Source: Epiperipatus broadwayi
Lineage: Eukaryota; Onychophora; Udeonychophora; Euonychophora; Peripatidae
Reading direction: 5' to 3'
NCBI GenBank assembly: GCA_028023455.1
Contig: JAQFVV010006470.1
Coordinates: 248,001 to 312,000, forward strand
DNA length: 64,000 nucleotides
The notes beneath the pieces are model-generated. The model saw only the letters and a program-made list of their open reading frames with translations, had not been told where the DNA came from and did not search any database. The translations under genes were made by a program, and so were the position numbers. Positions 37,945 to 50,206 of this stretch are shown here, in pieces (positions within the stretch are counted from its first letter, which is position 1; every line of letters starts with the position of its first letter).

Positions 37945-39075
37945 TCCAAAAATATAAACAAATTTAAAAAAAATATTCTCCTTTTTCTTTTCAAAAACTT
38001 TATTTTCTATATCAATACTCAACATATATATATATACATTTATATAATACCAACTCCAATGTTTCAACTGTTTTTTCTCTTCTTACAGTCATTTTCAATG
38101 ACATCTCTCTCTCTTACTATTATGTCTTATTACAATTCCTTTTTACATTATTTAACTACAAATCTTAAAATCATCCAAGACACTTTTTATAGAAATTTAA
38201 AAACCAACTCTAATTTTGAATTATGGTTTGCGCGTAACAGCATGCAAATTCCTTCACAACAATCTGGACAAATTCATTTAGCAACTCTATCAACCTTTTT
38301 AAACTAACACATAATACAAAATAGTAATTGAAAGATCTATAAACCGAAATATAAATTGTATTTGTTTAAAAGTTTGTGGATATATTACTTGAAAGTATGA
38401 AAAAAGTTTTACAAACAATCACCTTTTAAAATAACGCAGTTTTGAAAAAAAATATTGCCAGACCGATTTTTGCTAGTTTTGAAAGAAAGATTGCAGTAAA
38501 AAAGAAATCGTAAAAATTACCTTTAAAAAAAAAATTAGAGGAAAAAAGAGATCAGTTTTTAAAAGTAAATAATTAAAAAATACATAGATTTATCAGCGGG
38601 TGAAATACAAAGTAACAGTATTACATGTAAAAGCAGATTTAAATAGTTGTGGCTTCTAGATTAATCACAACTTCACATTATATGTCATCAATTTTTTAAG
38701 AATGTATATAGAAAACAACACTATCAAGTGAGTATCAATATATCACTAATAAACAGTGCAGTTTTTTTTCCATGCAGTGTTTCCATGCATAGCTTGGAGA
38801 AACAACACCACATAGTGGGCTAGAATGCTGGTAGTTACTGGCAGACAACGTAGTCTAAATGTGTTTACCTATGCAATCAGTGCTACAAAATGGGTAGTAG
38901 TTCTGTAAGCTAGTTGGCAAAAGGTTCCTGTGTGCATGCATGGTGAACATCACCACCTAGAGGCTGGAACTCAAACCACTGCTTTTGCCCCCCCCCTACT
39001 GTGAATATTTCTGTTGTTGACACAGAAATGGCCACATGGGGTATTATATTACAACTCAAAGGATAATGACTTACA
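36275..39075. repeat. Outer right arm of the giant palindrome
   Basis: Reverse complement of 27905-30235. It includes about 950 bp (37095-38045) with no partner in the left arm, at the place where the left arm has its (TATC)n array. That extra block holds TA tracts (37908-37942) and no gene. Reading frames in the arm are not conserved between arms. Confidence 0.8.
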
Positions 39076-39084
39076 AAAGCAAAT

Positions 39085-42000
39085 AATTGGACAGATCATT
39101 GAAAAGATGCACCAGTTCAGGATGAAGGATGCTCCAAGTTCAATCCATCTTCTCTGAAGTTTAGCTTCTCTTCTCCACATCAACCCTGCATCCTTTCTTA
39201 TATCATCCATCTATATCACATGTGTTCTCTTTCTGGGTCTTTTACAATCTCTTGCAATCGATTTTCAAATATCAATTGTTTAACTATTGTCATCTCTTCT
39301 AGCAATATGTCTACCCTAACTCCACTTCAGTCTTTTTAATTTTTTTCAATGAGTTCAGTAACACATGTTTGTTCTCTTACCAATATATTGCTTTTTCATC
39401 ATTTCTTGTTATTCCCAACATGCATCTCTCTTTACATTTTTGAATGGTCTGAAGTCTCTGGATTGCTCTTTTATTAAATGTCTAAATCTAAGATCCATAA
39501 GTAAAAGCTGGTAAAACACATGTATTAAAAAACTTTTTTTCCTACCACATAGGCACATTTCTTTTTAATATCAAGTTATTTCTACGAAAAGCACTCCAAC
39601 CAAGTTTATACTATCATTAATTTCATCCATTATGTTTCCATCTGTATTAATAATCTGACCAAGGTATTTCTTACTGTTAACTTCTTCTAACCCACCATAA
39701 TCAATTTTTATATTTTGAGAAAATCCATTAAACATTACTTTAGTCTCTTTAACATTTATCTTTTGTCCTTCTTTTACCTGATAACTCCTGCAACATTTCA
39801 GGCATCACTTGCAAAAAAAAAAAACCCACATCATCATCTGCAAAATCTAAATGACTTAAATAATGTCCATTTACTTTCGCTCCTTTAGCTTCTCATTTTA
39901 ATTCACAAAATATACACTATCATTATGTAATATAATTGTTGCTGTTTCACTTTTATAAATATTTTTTAAAATATGATAATATCCTGGATCTTTACCTTGA
40001 TGATCTAATGCTTTAATCACTGAAGAAGTGTCTATAGAATCAAATACCTTTTCTTAATCTACAAATCCAAAGCATAACGGCAACTCATATTCATTTCTAT
40101 AACTTCTCTCAATACCTGGATATGAGCTACTGTACTAAAATTATTTTTAAATCCAGCTTTTTCTCTTGGTTAGTGGAAATACATTCCTCTATGTAGACGA
40201 GTTGCAATTACCTTTTTAAAAATTTTGTATAAACTGATAAAAGGCAGATACATCTGTAATTTCTAATACCTTCTTTATCCTTTTTAAATATTAAGATTAA
40301 TACTACATTCTTCTAACCATCTGGTGCATCTTTATCATTTACACATTTGGTATATATTTTTGCTATTTTTTCACCTGCTTCTTTCAATATATCAATAATA
40401 ATTTCATTATTAACTGGAGTCTTTTCTTTCTTCATATATTTAATTGCATGTTTTACTGCTTCTTTTAAAATTTTGGGCAATTTGGAAGATGTAATAGATA
40501 TAGGAGATATTTGTTCTTTATTACTATATAATTCTTGATAAAAGACTTCTAACCATTTCATGATGTCATCTCTCTTTTTAGTAATAATTCCATCTTTTTT
40601 TCTTATTGCAGATATAAATTTTCTACCAATACCTAATTATTGTTTTACACTCTTGATACTATTATTCTCTTCCACAGCTTTCCTTGTTAGTTCAAAGTTA
40701 TACATTCTTATATTACTTTCAACTCTTTTCAGAAACGTTTTACAAAATTCGACATATTCAATCCTTTTTAATGCATCATTTTTGTATATGTTCATATTCC
40801 TTCTTTTCTCATATATTCTCTAGTCTCAGTAGAATTTTATTGGTCAATTGCTGCTTTTTTCTACCAGCTATATCTGATGCAGTTTTTAAAAGTGTATCAG
40901 TTATTTTCATATTAATTTCATTTAAATCTGAATCATGTTCAAAATGTACTAATACATGAAACCGATTTGTAAGTTCTAATTTAAATTCATTAGAATCTTT
41001 CTGAAGATTGGTGATATCAACTGTAAATATTGTTTTTCTTAAAAAAATTAGTCTCTCTAGTTTTCCATTAACACGTATCTTGCATCTCACCAGTCGATTG
41101 TCACTTCCTGTGTTAAATTTATTAAGAATATAACAACTTTGAAATATGTATTTTCTGTTAGTCAAAATATAATACAATTCTGCTGTAACTTCATTTGGAT
41201 GCTGCCATGTCCATTTCCTTTTAACATTTTTCTCAAAAAATAATAATATAAAGTTTTTCTTTTCCTTTCAAACTCCACAATTCTATGTCATTCCTATTAC
41301 TATAACCATAATTACCTACAACACTTTCATCTTTCATTTGTTTGCCAATTCTAGCGTTAAAGTCTTTTATTATAATTTTAAAATGTTGTTTACTCTGATC
41401 AAAAGTCTTTTGTACATCCATATAAAAATATATTACTTCATCACTATGAGAAGTTGTTAGGGCATAAACCTGAATTATCTGCATTTGGTATCTCCTATTA
41501 AGTTGTATAACTAATCTTAACCATTCTTTCTGATATATCACCAATCTTGATAATGTTGTTCTTCCACTTTTTATTTACAATTATTCATACATCTCTTGTA
41601 TTTTCAATATTTGTGACATTATAATAGATTACATGTCCACTTTTTAAATCAATTGTCTCTTCACCTTTTCTTCTAACTTCACAAAGTCCAATAAGGTACC
41701 ATTTAATATAAGACAGTTCTTCATCTAATTCTTGCAATCTTTCTTCACTTCAATGTGATCTGCAATTTTAAGTACCTAAATAAGAAGTCATCATCAAATG
41801 GCAGCTTGGGTCTGCAATTAGAAATTTCTTAGGACCCTCTGTCATCGGGCAGCAACCACTGTCTTGGTTGGTGACTTTACTGCCTCCTGGGAATATGGTC
41901 CATGATTTAATTTTGTCTGTTATAATTGTATATATCTATTGGAAAAAATATCATTTACTGAAACATTTTTTCTGCCTTATCAGGCAACTGAAAAGAAGGA

Positions 42001-42235
42001 CCATATCAGAGGTAAAAAGCCAATAAACTCACCAAGCTGGGTAATGCCTGTTTGTGAACAGCCCATCCATGTGCCTTTACTATATGAATAATCACATAGT
42101 AATAACATCTGCAATGACAAGAATGTATGGAGTGGGCATTAGAATTTTCCTCTGCTCAGTTCCTTTAAGGCCTCTAAGAGGAATCAAATGGTCTCCTTTC
42201 AGTTAATAGCAAATTCCCTTCTGCAATCTCTAAAA
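39085..42235 (-). mobile_element. RTE/BovB-type LINE, copy 2 (near full length, decayed)
   Basis: Minus-strand relative of the LINE at 33005-36262, with matching 5' region (around 42235-42060, including CATTGCAGATGTTATTACTA) and matching coding order. Its 3' end abuts the outer end of the palindrome's right arm, so the two RTE copies sit in opposite orientation on either side of 36275-39075. Confidence 0.85.
39150..41760 (-). pseudogene. RTE endonuclease/reverse transcriptase, broken, copy 2
   Basis: Three longer pieces remain. 41544-41233 has the endonuclease blocks QLNRRYQMQIIQVYA, HFKIIIKDFNARIGKQMKDE and VVGNYGYSNRN. 41177-40809 has YYILTNRKYIFQSCYILNKF, GSDNRLVRCKIRVNGKLER and RKTIFTVDI. 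40561-40313 has VKHAIKYMKKEKTP and IDILKEAGEKIAKIYTKC, the start of the RT. Further on, frames give LDFADD (about 39835-39855), so the catalytic box is intact here, unlike copy 1. Stops and frameshifts lie between the blocks. Confidence 0.85.
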
Positions 42236-42939
42236 AAAAATTAAATTTAGGAAATTATAGAGGTTATAATTATGATTGTATTAGGTTAAAAAGACTTGAA
42301 CTTGGTTAAATAAATCTATAAGTTATTAAGCATTTCAAATTATTCTAACCTTAAAGTTAAACGGTAAGAGGAGAATAGTTTATGATTTTACAAATGGAAT
42401 AGGTTAATATAAGTTATATTTAAAAAGACATTTAATATCCTACTTAATAGGTATTTTAATAAGTCAGTAATTTAGATGTTTTTATTAATAATTGAATAAA
42501 TTGTTAAATATGTTATAAACAAGTTAACGTTGTTTAATAATTTTATTAAAATTATTAATAATATCTTATGGTATTGTAATGTTTCAATTTTATTTGTTAT
42601 CATACAATATATATAAAATTTACTATTTTAAATTGCATTATTGTATTAAATATTTTATATAATACATTTTTTGAATTAAATATTCATTTAAAATAAGTTG
42701 CAGACAGGAAATTAAATTTTCTACATTGTGTCTGGGATGGTTCTCACACGACTGTCTAATATATAGTTGTAATATTTTTTTTTTTTTTTCTAGGATTTAA
42801 AAGACAGTTTCCGTTACTTTCTAATATTATTAATGACATTGATACATTTTGAATATTATAGGATAAGTCTAGAATAATATTTAAATTAGTTTTAAATAAT
42901 ATTTCAAGTCATAAAAGTAGAGTATATTGATTTATTGGT
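42236..42939. other. AT-rich spacer, no gene seen
   Basis: Contains a T-run followed by CTAGG near 42778-42796 that superficially resembles a 3' splice site. There is no exon-like frame after it. Confidence 0.6.
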
Positions 42940-43014
42940 GGTCGAGAGGTCAGCGCGACTGCCTTGCAATTGCAGGCAGTTGCCCGGGCTGCTGGTTCGC
43001 GTCCCCGCCGATGC
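42940..43014 (+). tRNA. tRNA-like sequence (tRNA pseudogene or SINE head)
   Basis: GC-rich island in AT-rich DNA. A D arm can form (GTCG, 11-nt loop containing AGAGGTCAGCG, CGAC), with A-box-like TGGTCGAGAGG. The anticodon region is a near-perfect palindrome ACTGCCTTGCAATTGCAGGC, giving an oversized loop rather than seven bases. A B-box GGTTCGCGTCC follows at tRNA-like spacing, but the T stem and acceptor stem pair poorly. It is unlikely to be a functional tRNA. A tRNA-derived SINE head or pseudogene is more plausible. Confidence 0.45.
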
Positions 43015-44591
43015 TATGACATTTTAAATATATATATATATATTCTAAGCGAAATTAATAAATTGTATTATTTAAATTATTTTATTTGAATGAATACAGT
43101 TGCAGATATTTAAAATATTAAATATTTTGTTATATTTTATTATTAAAATATGACTCATAATTTTATTTTTACTTTTAAAATTACCAAATTTAATCATTAT
43201 GTAAATTAGTTGATTTGTCTGACTCTATTTATCCAATCAAATCTTTTGATAGAAAGGGTATAGTTAGACAGGGGTATGTAATTAGAGGTATCATATTATA
43301 TCATTTATGCTGTATGTTGTGTTACAAGAAATATAAGTCTGCAAAGTTATATTACTATAGGTTAAGTAATATAATAAAATTTATAAAACAGTAAATTGTA
43401 TAAAATGATATTTTAATAATATTATTTTTTATAAAATTAAAACTTAAAGGATTAATTACTTGTTAAAACAATATATGTGAATAGAAATTCAACATTTTCC
43501 ATTAGTCAATCTGTTCAGAAGCTTAATTAAAACTCTCATTATTAAGTTATGGAATGTAAACTTAATATAAGAAACATCAGAAGAATGATGAACCAGGTGT
43601 CAAAGGTTTTGTTGGAATACTATGTTCACATAAGAATTTTAGTAATTTTTTCCTGTGATATACTTCAGCAATGTGAACATTTATTTGCTAGAAATCTATT
43701 TAATAGAATGACAATTAATATGTGGAGAAAAGCAATAATTAAAAAAAAACAATATTTTGATCCAAAATATAAAAAGAGAGCAAAATATGTTTTGCATTTA
43801 AATTTGTAAAGCAAAGATAAAATGATATTATCTAATACTTTAAAATGTTTATTTATTGTTATATCATATCAATTGCAATTTGAATATAAGTTTGTCTTTG
43901 AAACAAATACTTGGACTTGTAATAGACAATATATTTTAAAGATAAACTATATAATTTATGAACAATGAATTACTGTAAAAATTCCTCCATCATATTCAGA
44001 TAAAAAAAAGAGTTCTGAAACATAATTATTATTTCAAAATATTTACATGGTGTATTCCAACCACTAAACATATTTTATCTTTCCCTTGGCACATCCATGG
44101 AAGTTTTAATAAGTTTATAATTTTGAATTATTCTTGTGAAGAATTGACCTTTTGGTTGCTCATATGTTTACTGACTATGAGAGTTTACATTATTTGACAA
44201 TTCTTTCGCGTCCGTTTTTACATTTCTCTTGGTTCAATTAAGACTTATTTGATCCTAGTTAAAAATAGTCACAATGCCTTCCCTCTCTCCCAGTATTCGC
44301 AGTAATATACTTTCTTGAATCCATAAAAACCCTCATAAGTAAATTGCTGTCCTCAATAATAGATAATCGTGCATGCTTCAAATTAGTGGCCTAATTTTTT
44401 AATATCTATTGCATAGTAAATGTTTATAAAGAAACGACACATTCGTTTTTCTTTTGCAAATATGACTATAATCAGCCTATTTTTAAAGCTATTATTCTTT
44501 AGGATTGGAACAAATTATACTTGTAAGTCCAGGTGCAATATATTTTCTTTTGGTATTAAATCGATAAATAATTACTAAGTATAATTATTCC
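43015..44591. other. AT-rich DNA without a recognised gene
   Basis: An ATG-started frame at 43549-43809 (86 codons, basic, KKKQYFDPKYKKRAKY near its end) is the only candidate. It shows no known domain and no supporting context. A short TA tract follows the tRNA-like segment. Confidence 0.55.
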
Positions 44592-44649
44592 CAAATTTTC
44601 ACACGACCCACCACTCTCCACTTCATCTCTTAACGAGAATATACTTGAA

Positions 44650-44694
<45 letters not shown>

Positions 44695-44815
44695 ACCAAT
44701 ATAAGTAAATATTTCATGCTAAACCAGCAATCATCAGTTAGTACAGATTATCATCTCTACACATATATGCTATAAGTGTTCAGATATATATTAAAATAGC
44801 CATTTTTTATACTCT
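44592..44815 (-). mobile_element. Hammerhead-bearing short element, copy C (partial)
   Basis: Minus-strand copy truncated at its 5' side. It keeps AAATGGCTATTTTAATATA, the hammerhead, an internal TA tract (44653-44691) and the tail GAAGTGGAGAGTGGTGGGTC with GTGTGAAA. It is head to head with copy B, so 44592-44815 and about 44990-45190 form an inverted repeat. Confidence 0.65.
44691..44753 (-). ncRNA. Type I hammerhead ribozyme, copy C
   Basis: Core CTGATGA, stem II TGCT-GGTTT-AGCA and GAAA are identical to copy A. Stem III is altered to ATA, a six-base loop and TAT, then A. Stem I is ACTAA/TTGGT with one G-U pair. The core is preserved although stem III has lengthened, so it may still fold. 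Confidence 0.7.
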
Positions 44816-44824
44816 AATAAATGG

Positions 44825-45195
44825 ATTATGTACTGAACATGAGGGGTCATATTGTCTTAAGGTCAACATGGGTGTGACGAGAATCTTGGCCTCAGGATGG
44901 CCTATGAGCATTCCATCATCAGATTTTTAATTGGATGATCAGTTTAAGAGATAGAGTATGGAGTAAATTGAAACATGTCCATTAAAATGTGAAGATTGGC
45001 TATCTTAGTTTATATCTGAGTATTTATAGCATATATGTGTAGAAATAATAATCTGGACCAACTGATGATTGCTGGTTTAGCATGAAATATGTATATTGGT
45101 GATTATTTATTATTTCAACATATATGTCTTCAAGTGTATCAGTATTATGAGATGGAGTGGAGAGTTGTGGGTTGTGTGAAAGTCTGTGCTCATAT
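44825..45195 (+). mobile_element. Hammerhead-bearing short element, copy B
   Basis: Plus-strand copy homologous along its length to the reverse complement of 22525-22905: ACATGAGGGGTCA at its 5' side, TTCCATCATCAGATTTTTAA, AAGATTGGCTATCTTA, the hammerhead and the tail with GAGATGGAGTGGAGAG and GTGTGAAAGTCTG. Copies A and B differ by many substitutions, while the ribozyme core is unchanged. Confidence 0.65.
45048..45106 (+). ncRNA. Type I hammerhead ribozyme, copy B
   Basis: TAATC, bulge TGG, ACCAA; CTGATGA; stem II TGCT-GGTTT-AGCA; GAAA; stem III ATAT/GTAT (the fourth pair is G-U where copy A has G-C); A; cleavage; TTGGT then GATTA. Stem I pairs fully in both halves. The only change in stem III relative to copy A keeps the pairing. 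Confidence 0.82.
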
Positions 45196-45611
45196 ACCCT
45201 ATACATGACATATAGATTTAGGTATATAGTAAGCCTGTATTTCAGTTATTATTCCCCAAATAAATGAAATCCTCTATTCTGATACATTTTTAATAATATT
45301 TATTACTAAATGATGCTACTCAAATTATGGAATCTCGCTTTAAGTAGCATAGTGATTTTTGTGACGAAAAATGTATTTGGATTGCCAATTCGTATGTTAT
45401 TCAAACATTCATCATCAGCAGATATTGAACAAAAAGAAAATATACAAGAAGGGAAATTCAACGTAGCTGTTTTAAGCTGTTCTCGTGACAGTGACACTAA
45501 ATAAAAAAAAGTGTGAAAAAATCAGAATGACGATAATAAAAAAGTGGATTTACTCGATTAGTTAAATATTTATCATTGAAATAAAATCCTTGTCTTTTAT
45601 TTCACCTTTGA
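45196..45611. other. Non-coding spacer, no gene recognised
   Basis: Overlapping frames of about 64 codons on both strands (45306-45504) have no recognisable motif. Confidence 0.5.
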
Positions 45612-46614
45612 GGGGTAAGTTTTAAATTGTGCTTTACATAAAAAAGTGAAGCTTAGTATTATTAGAAAAAAAATATATCTGGATATTCAAGTTTATAGAG
45701 ATCTTCACCAATTTACCTATGCCATGAGAGTCAAGCCATTGGATATTCGAGGATTTATACATTCAATCTCGAACTCACCCAACTCACATAAATTGGCCGG
45801 ACTCACATTCTTCCTGCACATAAATCACAGACTATGTAAATTTGAAGCTGACCACACACAAAAAAAAAAACTTCACAAATTACATTAAAGAACTGGAAGA
45901 TGTTCCAACATCTACAAAAAGATTATGCGATTTCAAACTAAGCTACAAACTGACATGGTTAGAAACAATAAACAAAGAATTCTGCTACCTTATGTACTAT
46001 CAATTGCTAGGAAATATTATAATATATTTGCTGAGTCTTTCAAATTATGATTCCACACCCCACCTTCAACAAACAGAATGATAAACATTACCACAGACAA
46101 AATACCTTCTGATCAAATAGCCCAAGTAGTATACAAAATTTCATGCCCAACCAATGAATGTAGAACAGCATAATATTGAGAGACCTGTGCCAACATCACC
46201 ACCAGAACATCTCAACATCATTATTTATACAGGAAAGTTCTAAATAATACTGAAAACAAATCCATATTCTTTGAGCACCAAAAAACAATAGGCCATGTGT
46301 TCGAATCCACTATGGCAAGGGCACTGTGCACTGAATGTAATGCAACATAAAGTAGGCATGCTTTATTGCAAATGATAAGTATACATTAAACCGAAAAACA
46401 ATCGTGCTTTGCAATCTCCAGAAAATGGCCTTATGAAAGAAAACTTTGAATAAATTTTACATAAATTACCACCTAAAAATATCAATGTAAGCCGACATTC
46501 CCAAAATAATCTATGAATTATGGAGACTTAAGTTCTCTGAAAGCGTTTAGCCATATAATTAGTTTCTAATAACACTAAGCTTCACTTTTTTGTATAAAGC
46601 ACAATTTAAAACTT
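45612..46614. mobile_element. PLE relic bracketed by inverted repeats of about 50 bp
   Basis: 45612-45665 and 46563-46614 are reverse complements with few mismatches (AAGTGAAGCTTAGT, then GTAAGTTTTAAATTGTGCTT on one side and the mirror on the other). Everything between is a plus-strand PLE relic. This could be a PLE fragment captured by a terminal-inverted-repeat transposon, or a PLE whose terminal sequence was duplicated in inverted orientation. Confidence 0.65.
45660..46480 (+). pseudogene. Decayed PLE C-terminal region with GIY-YIG remnant
   Basis: YLDIQVYRDLHQFTYAMRVK, then GFIHSISNSPNSHKLAGLTF, matches the PLE region after the RT (FLDV, YRKPT, NSPNSHK). After frameshifts, DQIAQVVYKISCPTNECRTA is followed by stop-Tyr-stop-Glu-Thr, where YIGET should stand, then CANITTRTSQHHY, the usual GIY-YIG continuation. 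It belongs to a PLE lineage different from both the intact element and the 7.3-8.5 kb fragments. Confidence 0.72.
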
Positions 46615-47263
46615 AGAGATTTATCATAAATTCATTATTCAAAAATCTAATGGTGAAGGATTGATTGACTGACTCGCATATTAGTGCTGTCACAGATCAG
46701 GTCAGAAACATCTTAAGGAGATTTGAAAACAATATTCAAAACATTATGTTACATACGAATCTGAGTACTATTACCAGAAGTTAAACTTATTCAGAAAGTT
46801 TAAATAATTTGATTTTTTAAAACATATTCATTATGTAGTGTTAGATTTCAAAGGTGATAAAACATGTGATTACTATTAAAACATCATTATTACAAACCTT
46901 TAAAAAAAACATATAGCTGCTATTTTGAATATATAAAATATTACTTTCAACATCATATGGTCATATTATCTGATATTTGTAAAAACGTAAACTGGTAATA
47001 AAATAAAATTCTAGTTTTTGAGGATAATAATGTAAAAAAAAGGTTTTCAGCTAGGTATAAAATATTTTTTCATTTAATTATACTAGTATAACTTTAAAAA
47101 ATATATGCACTAATAAAGTTGAATTGAATTAAATACTTTTAAATGTAATAATATTAACTATTGGCAAAATTTTCTATGAAAACTCATAATGATAATCTCT
47201 ATGTTAAAAATATCCTTTTTTTAAAGTTTGGGTAGTTTTCATGTCAAAGTTAGTCTTCAAGTA

Positions 47264-47266
<3 letters not shown>
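46615..47266. other. AT-rich spacer, no gene seen
   Basis: Nothing recognisable on either strand. Confidence 0.6.

Positions 47267-47342
<76 letters not shown>
47267..47342. repeat. (TA)n microsatellite
   Basis: About 38 TA units, with a shorter degenerate TA tract following at 47349-47376. Confidence 0.97.
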
Positions 47343-47344
<2 letters not shown>

Positions 47345-48080
47345 TAGTATATATAAAAAAAGATATATATATATAGTGAATGTCTAATTTTATCAACACT
47401 TTGAATAGAATTTTATCAACAAGAAAATAAATGAATTTCTTCACATATCTCAAAGTGTATTTTAACCCCCGTAAATAACATACTTGGAATTTAAAATGTA
47501 AGTAAATTTTATTAATAATTATTGGCTATTGAAAAATAAATTTTATTATTTACGATAAAAATATCAGAGAAATTAGAAAAAATATATATATGTTGTAAAG
47601 GAAGATTACGTTTAAAGATTCAAAAACATTTCAAGGTGTTATTTCTTATATTAGATGTGATTAATAATTTTTCTATTTGGTATGTCAATATAAATATGTT
47701 TTTAGCATTAAGTAATATATATATAAAATTATTTGACTTGATAATATTTGTAACAAAGTGACTTACATTTAAAAACAATACAAGTATGAATTGCTATATA
47801 TTTCATTAAGAAAGTTATTGTAGATTTATATATTTTAAAATTCACCAAAAGTTAACTAAATTATAATTTTTAATTACGTACAGTTTTCGCTTTCATCAGA
47901 AGCAATTACTGATTTGTATAGAGAGGTGAAAACGAAGATTCTGTTTTAGTTCTTCGAATAGATGCAGTAACTTAGATATTTAAATCATTTGTGAGCCAAA
48001 CGATGAGTAATATATGGCATACACATGGGCCATAAAATTAAAATGACACATGATTTGTCTTGACATTTTTTCCCCAAAAA
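47343..48080. other. AT-rich spacer with a hammerhead-like fragment
   Basis: On the minus strand near 47888-47905 CTGATGAAAGCGAAAAC contains both hammerhead boxes but no room for stem II. No gene was seen. Confidence 0.5.
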
Positions 48081-48191
<111 letters not shown>

Positions 48192-50206
48192 TGCAATATT
48201 ATTAATATATTGTATGAAATATAATCTTCATTAAGCAAAATGTAATTAAGGTTAATATTTTATGAATGTTGATTTCATTGCCACAAAAATGTATTGATCC
48301 TATAAAATATGAGTTTAACTATGTTGCATTTTCCCATTGGAAATATATTTCATCACATTGTTTAATACTATAGTTATAGTATTTCTCGTTTAGAGTATAA
48401 TTTGTCATGCATATGTTTACTTAAAGATTGGTAGAAACAAGGACACTATCTTAGATATATTGAATAATGAGAAATTATCATGAAATGATTAAGTTTGATG
48501 TAAGTCTGCCATATTGATCTTTGTTTGTGTAACACTATGTAATAGCAATATAGATAGTTAATGTCACTAATTTATTCTTTAATGAATGCCTACTATTATG
48601 TGAACAATTCCGTAATAAACTTTTACTACACTGAGCCATGGTAAAGATAGAAATAATATTATGATATTCTTTTAAGAAATAAATAAAACGCAAACTTAAA
48701 TTATTAGTATATGATTAGTAAAATATATGACATGTAAAGAAAATTATTAAAAATGTGTCCCCTCAACCATTAGAGAAAGTTAAGTTCCGATATAAATATG
48801 ACAGATATCGTTCTCGCTAATCTAATTGTAAGTCTTGACTTTTCCAAGATTAAATACTATGGTTTGTGATCTAATTATTAACACTAAAATGTTTTTATTA
48901 TTATAAAAGTTAAACGCATCTGACTTACTGAGAAATATTTTAAAGCTAATTATATAGCTGGAATTAAAATGAACGCAAATAAACAAAATAAAATATGAGA
49001 TCGAAAATCTTGCCGTAGTCAATAAAGTTAAGATTTAAAGAAAAGGAAGATTATATGTTCACCATGCAAATAAAAATTCTTAATATTGGTTTTATTATAA
49101 TACTGATAAGCACAAGTATAATTGTATTTATTATCAAGTATTTTTAACACAATTTACTTATGTAGAGTGATTATATAATGAAATGTAAATTATATGAGTT
49201 TAAGTTGTTGATAATTTAGTGCGACATAGTAAACACATATTTGATGGTTACGTGCAAAATATTCATTTATTAATACTGAGGTAGACATTTATTGGCTTGT
49301 ATGTAAGATTTATATTAAGAAATAAGTTATTTTTTATTCAAATAATATTTTACATAGATGCATATTTTTTTATACTGAGCGTTTTCATATGTATAAGTAA
49401 AGGAGTTTGAAGTAAGGTTTTTTCAGTCTATAATTGTATTACAAATGAGTGTATTTTGAAAAACCAGCTTTACAATATTAAAATAGCATGGCTTATCGGG
49501 ATAGTTGCATGGTTGATCTGTCTCCTCCTGGGTTTTGATTCTGCAACCAAGTGAAACTCATATAAAATTTTAAAACTTCATTTTTAATTACTTAAATAAT
49601 AAGCATAGAATGCACATTTAATCATAAAGTCCTTGCTCATCTGTTCATTGAAAAATACATATATTATGGATACATGTTTCAGATAGAGATTTTCTGTTAC
49701 ATATTATTCTATCTTTCTCCTCAATAATTTTGTCATTATTGAAAATTAGACAGTATCGAGCAGGACATTAATTCAGAAAAAAATATACATAATGTAAATA
49801 AAACTTACCGATATACTTTATATGCCAGTAAAAAAATGCAATTTTGTACAAAGATAGATCACAGGTCTAAATATGTCTGTGATCGGGTGTTGAATATGAA
49901 CAGCGTAAGCTTGGAGAAAATAAAATACTTTGAAAAAGTTTTGAATTTTTTAAACGTTATGAGCTAATTGTCCATCCAATTAATCACCATTATTATTAAT
50001 TAAAGCAACTTTAGTAGTTTATGGTTATATGTTTAAAATGAAAAGAGGAACTAATTTTCAGTCTTATGAATACCTAAACTAAAAGTCGTGGTAATTATTT
50101 TTTTTTCAATGTTTGTATATGATATGGTCTTTAAACATTTTAGATCTAAAGTAGAATATTAGTAAAGACATGGATATTTTTTACGTGAACACATGGACAC
50201 ACATAT

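Noticed and set aside
42775-42800. Polypyrimidine tract plus CTAGG as a 3' splice site
   Set aside because: No exon-like open frame or donor site can be paired with it.
43549-43809. ATG-started 86-codon basic frame as a host gene
   Set aside because: No domain, no conserved partner, AT-driven Lys/Ile/Asn composition. Not enough to call.
45370-45430. Possible extra hammerhead on the minus strand (CTGATGATGA, ATGTT/AACAT stem, GAA)
   Set aside because: GAAA is replaced by GAAT, there is no stem III partner and no homology to the hammerhead elements nearby. Best explained by chance.
47885-47910. CTGATGA and GAAA close together on the minus strand
   Set aside because: Only four bases separate the boxes, so stem II cannot form. 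It may be a relic, but it is not a ribozyme as it stands.
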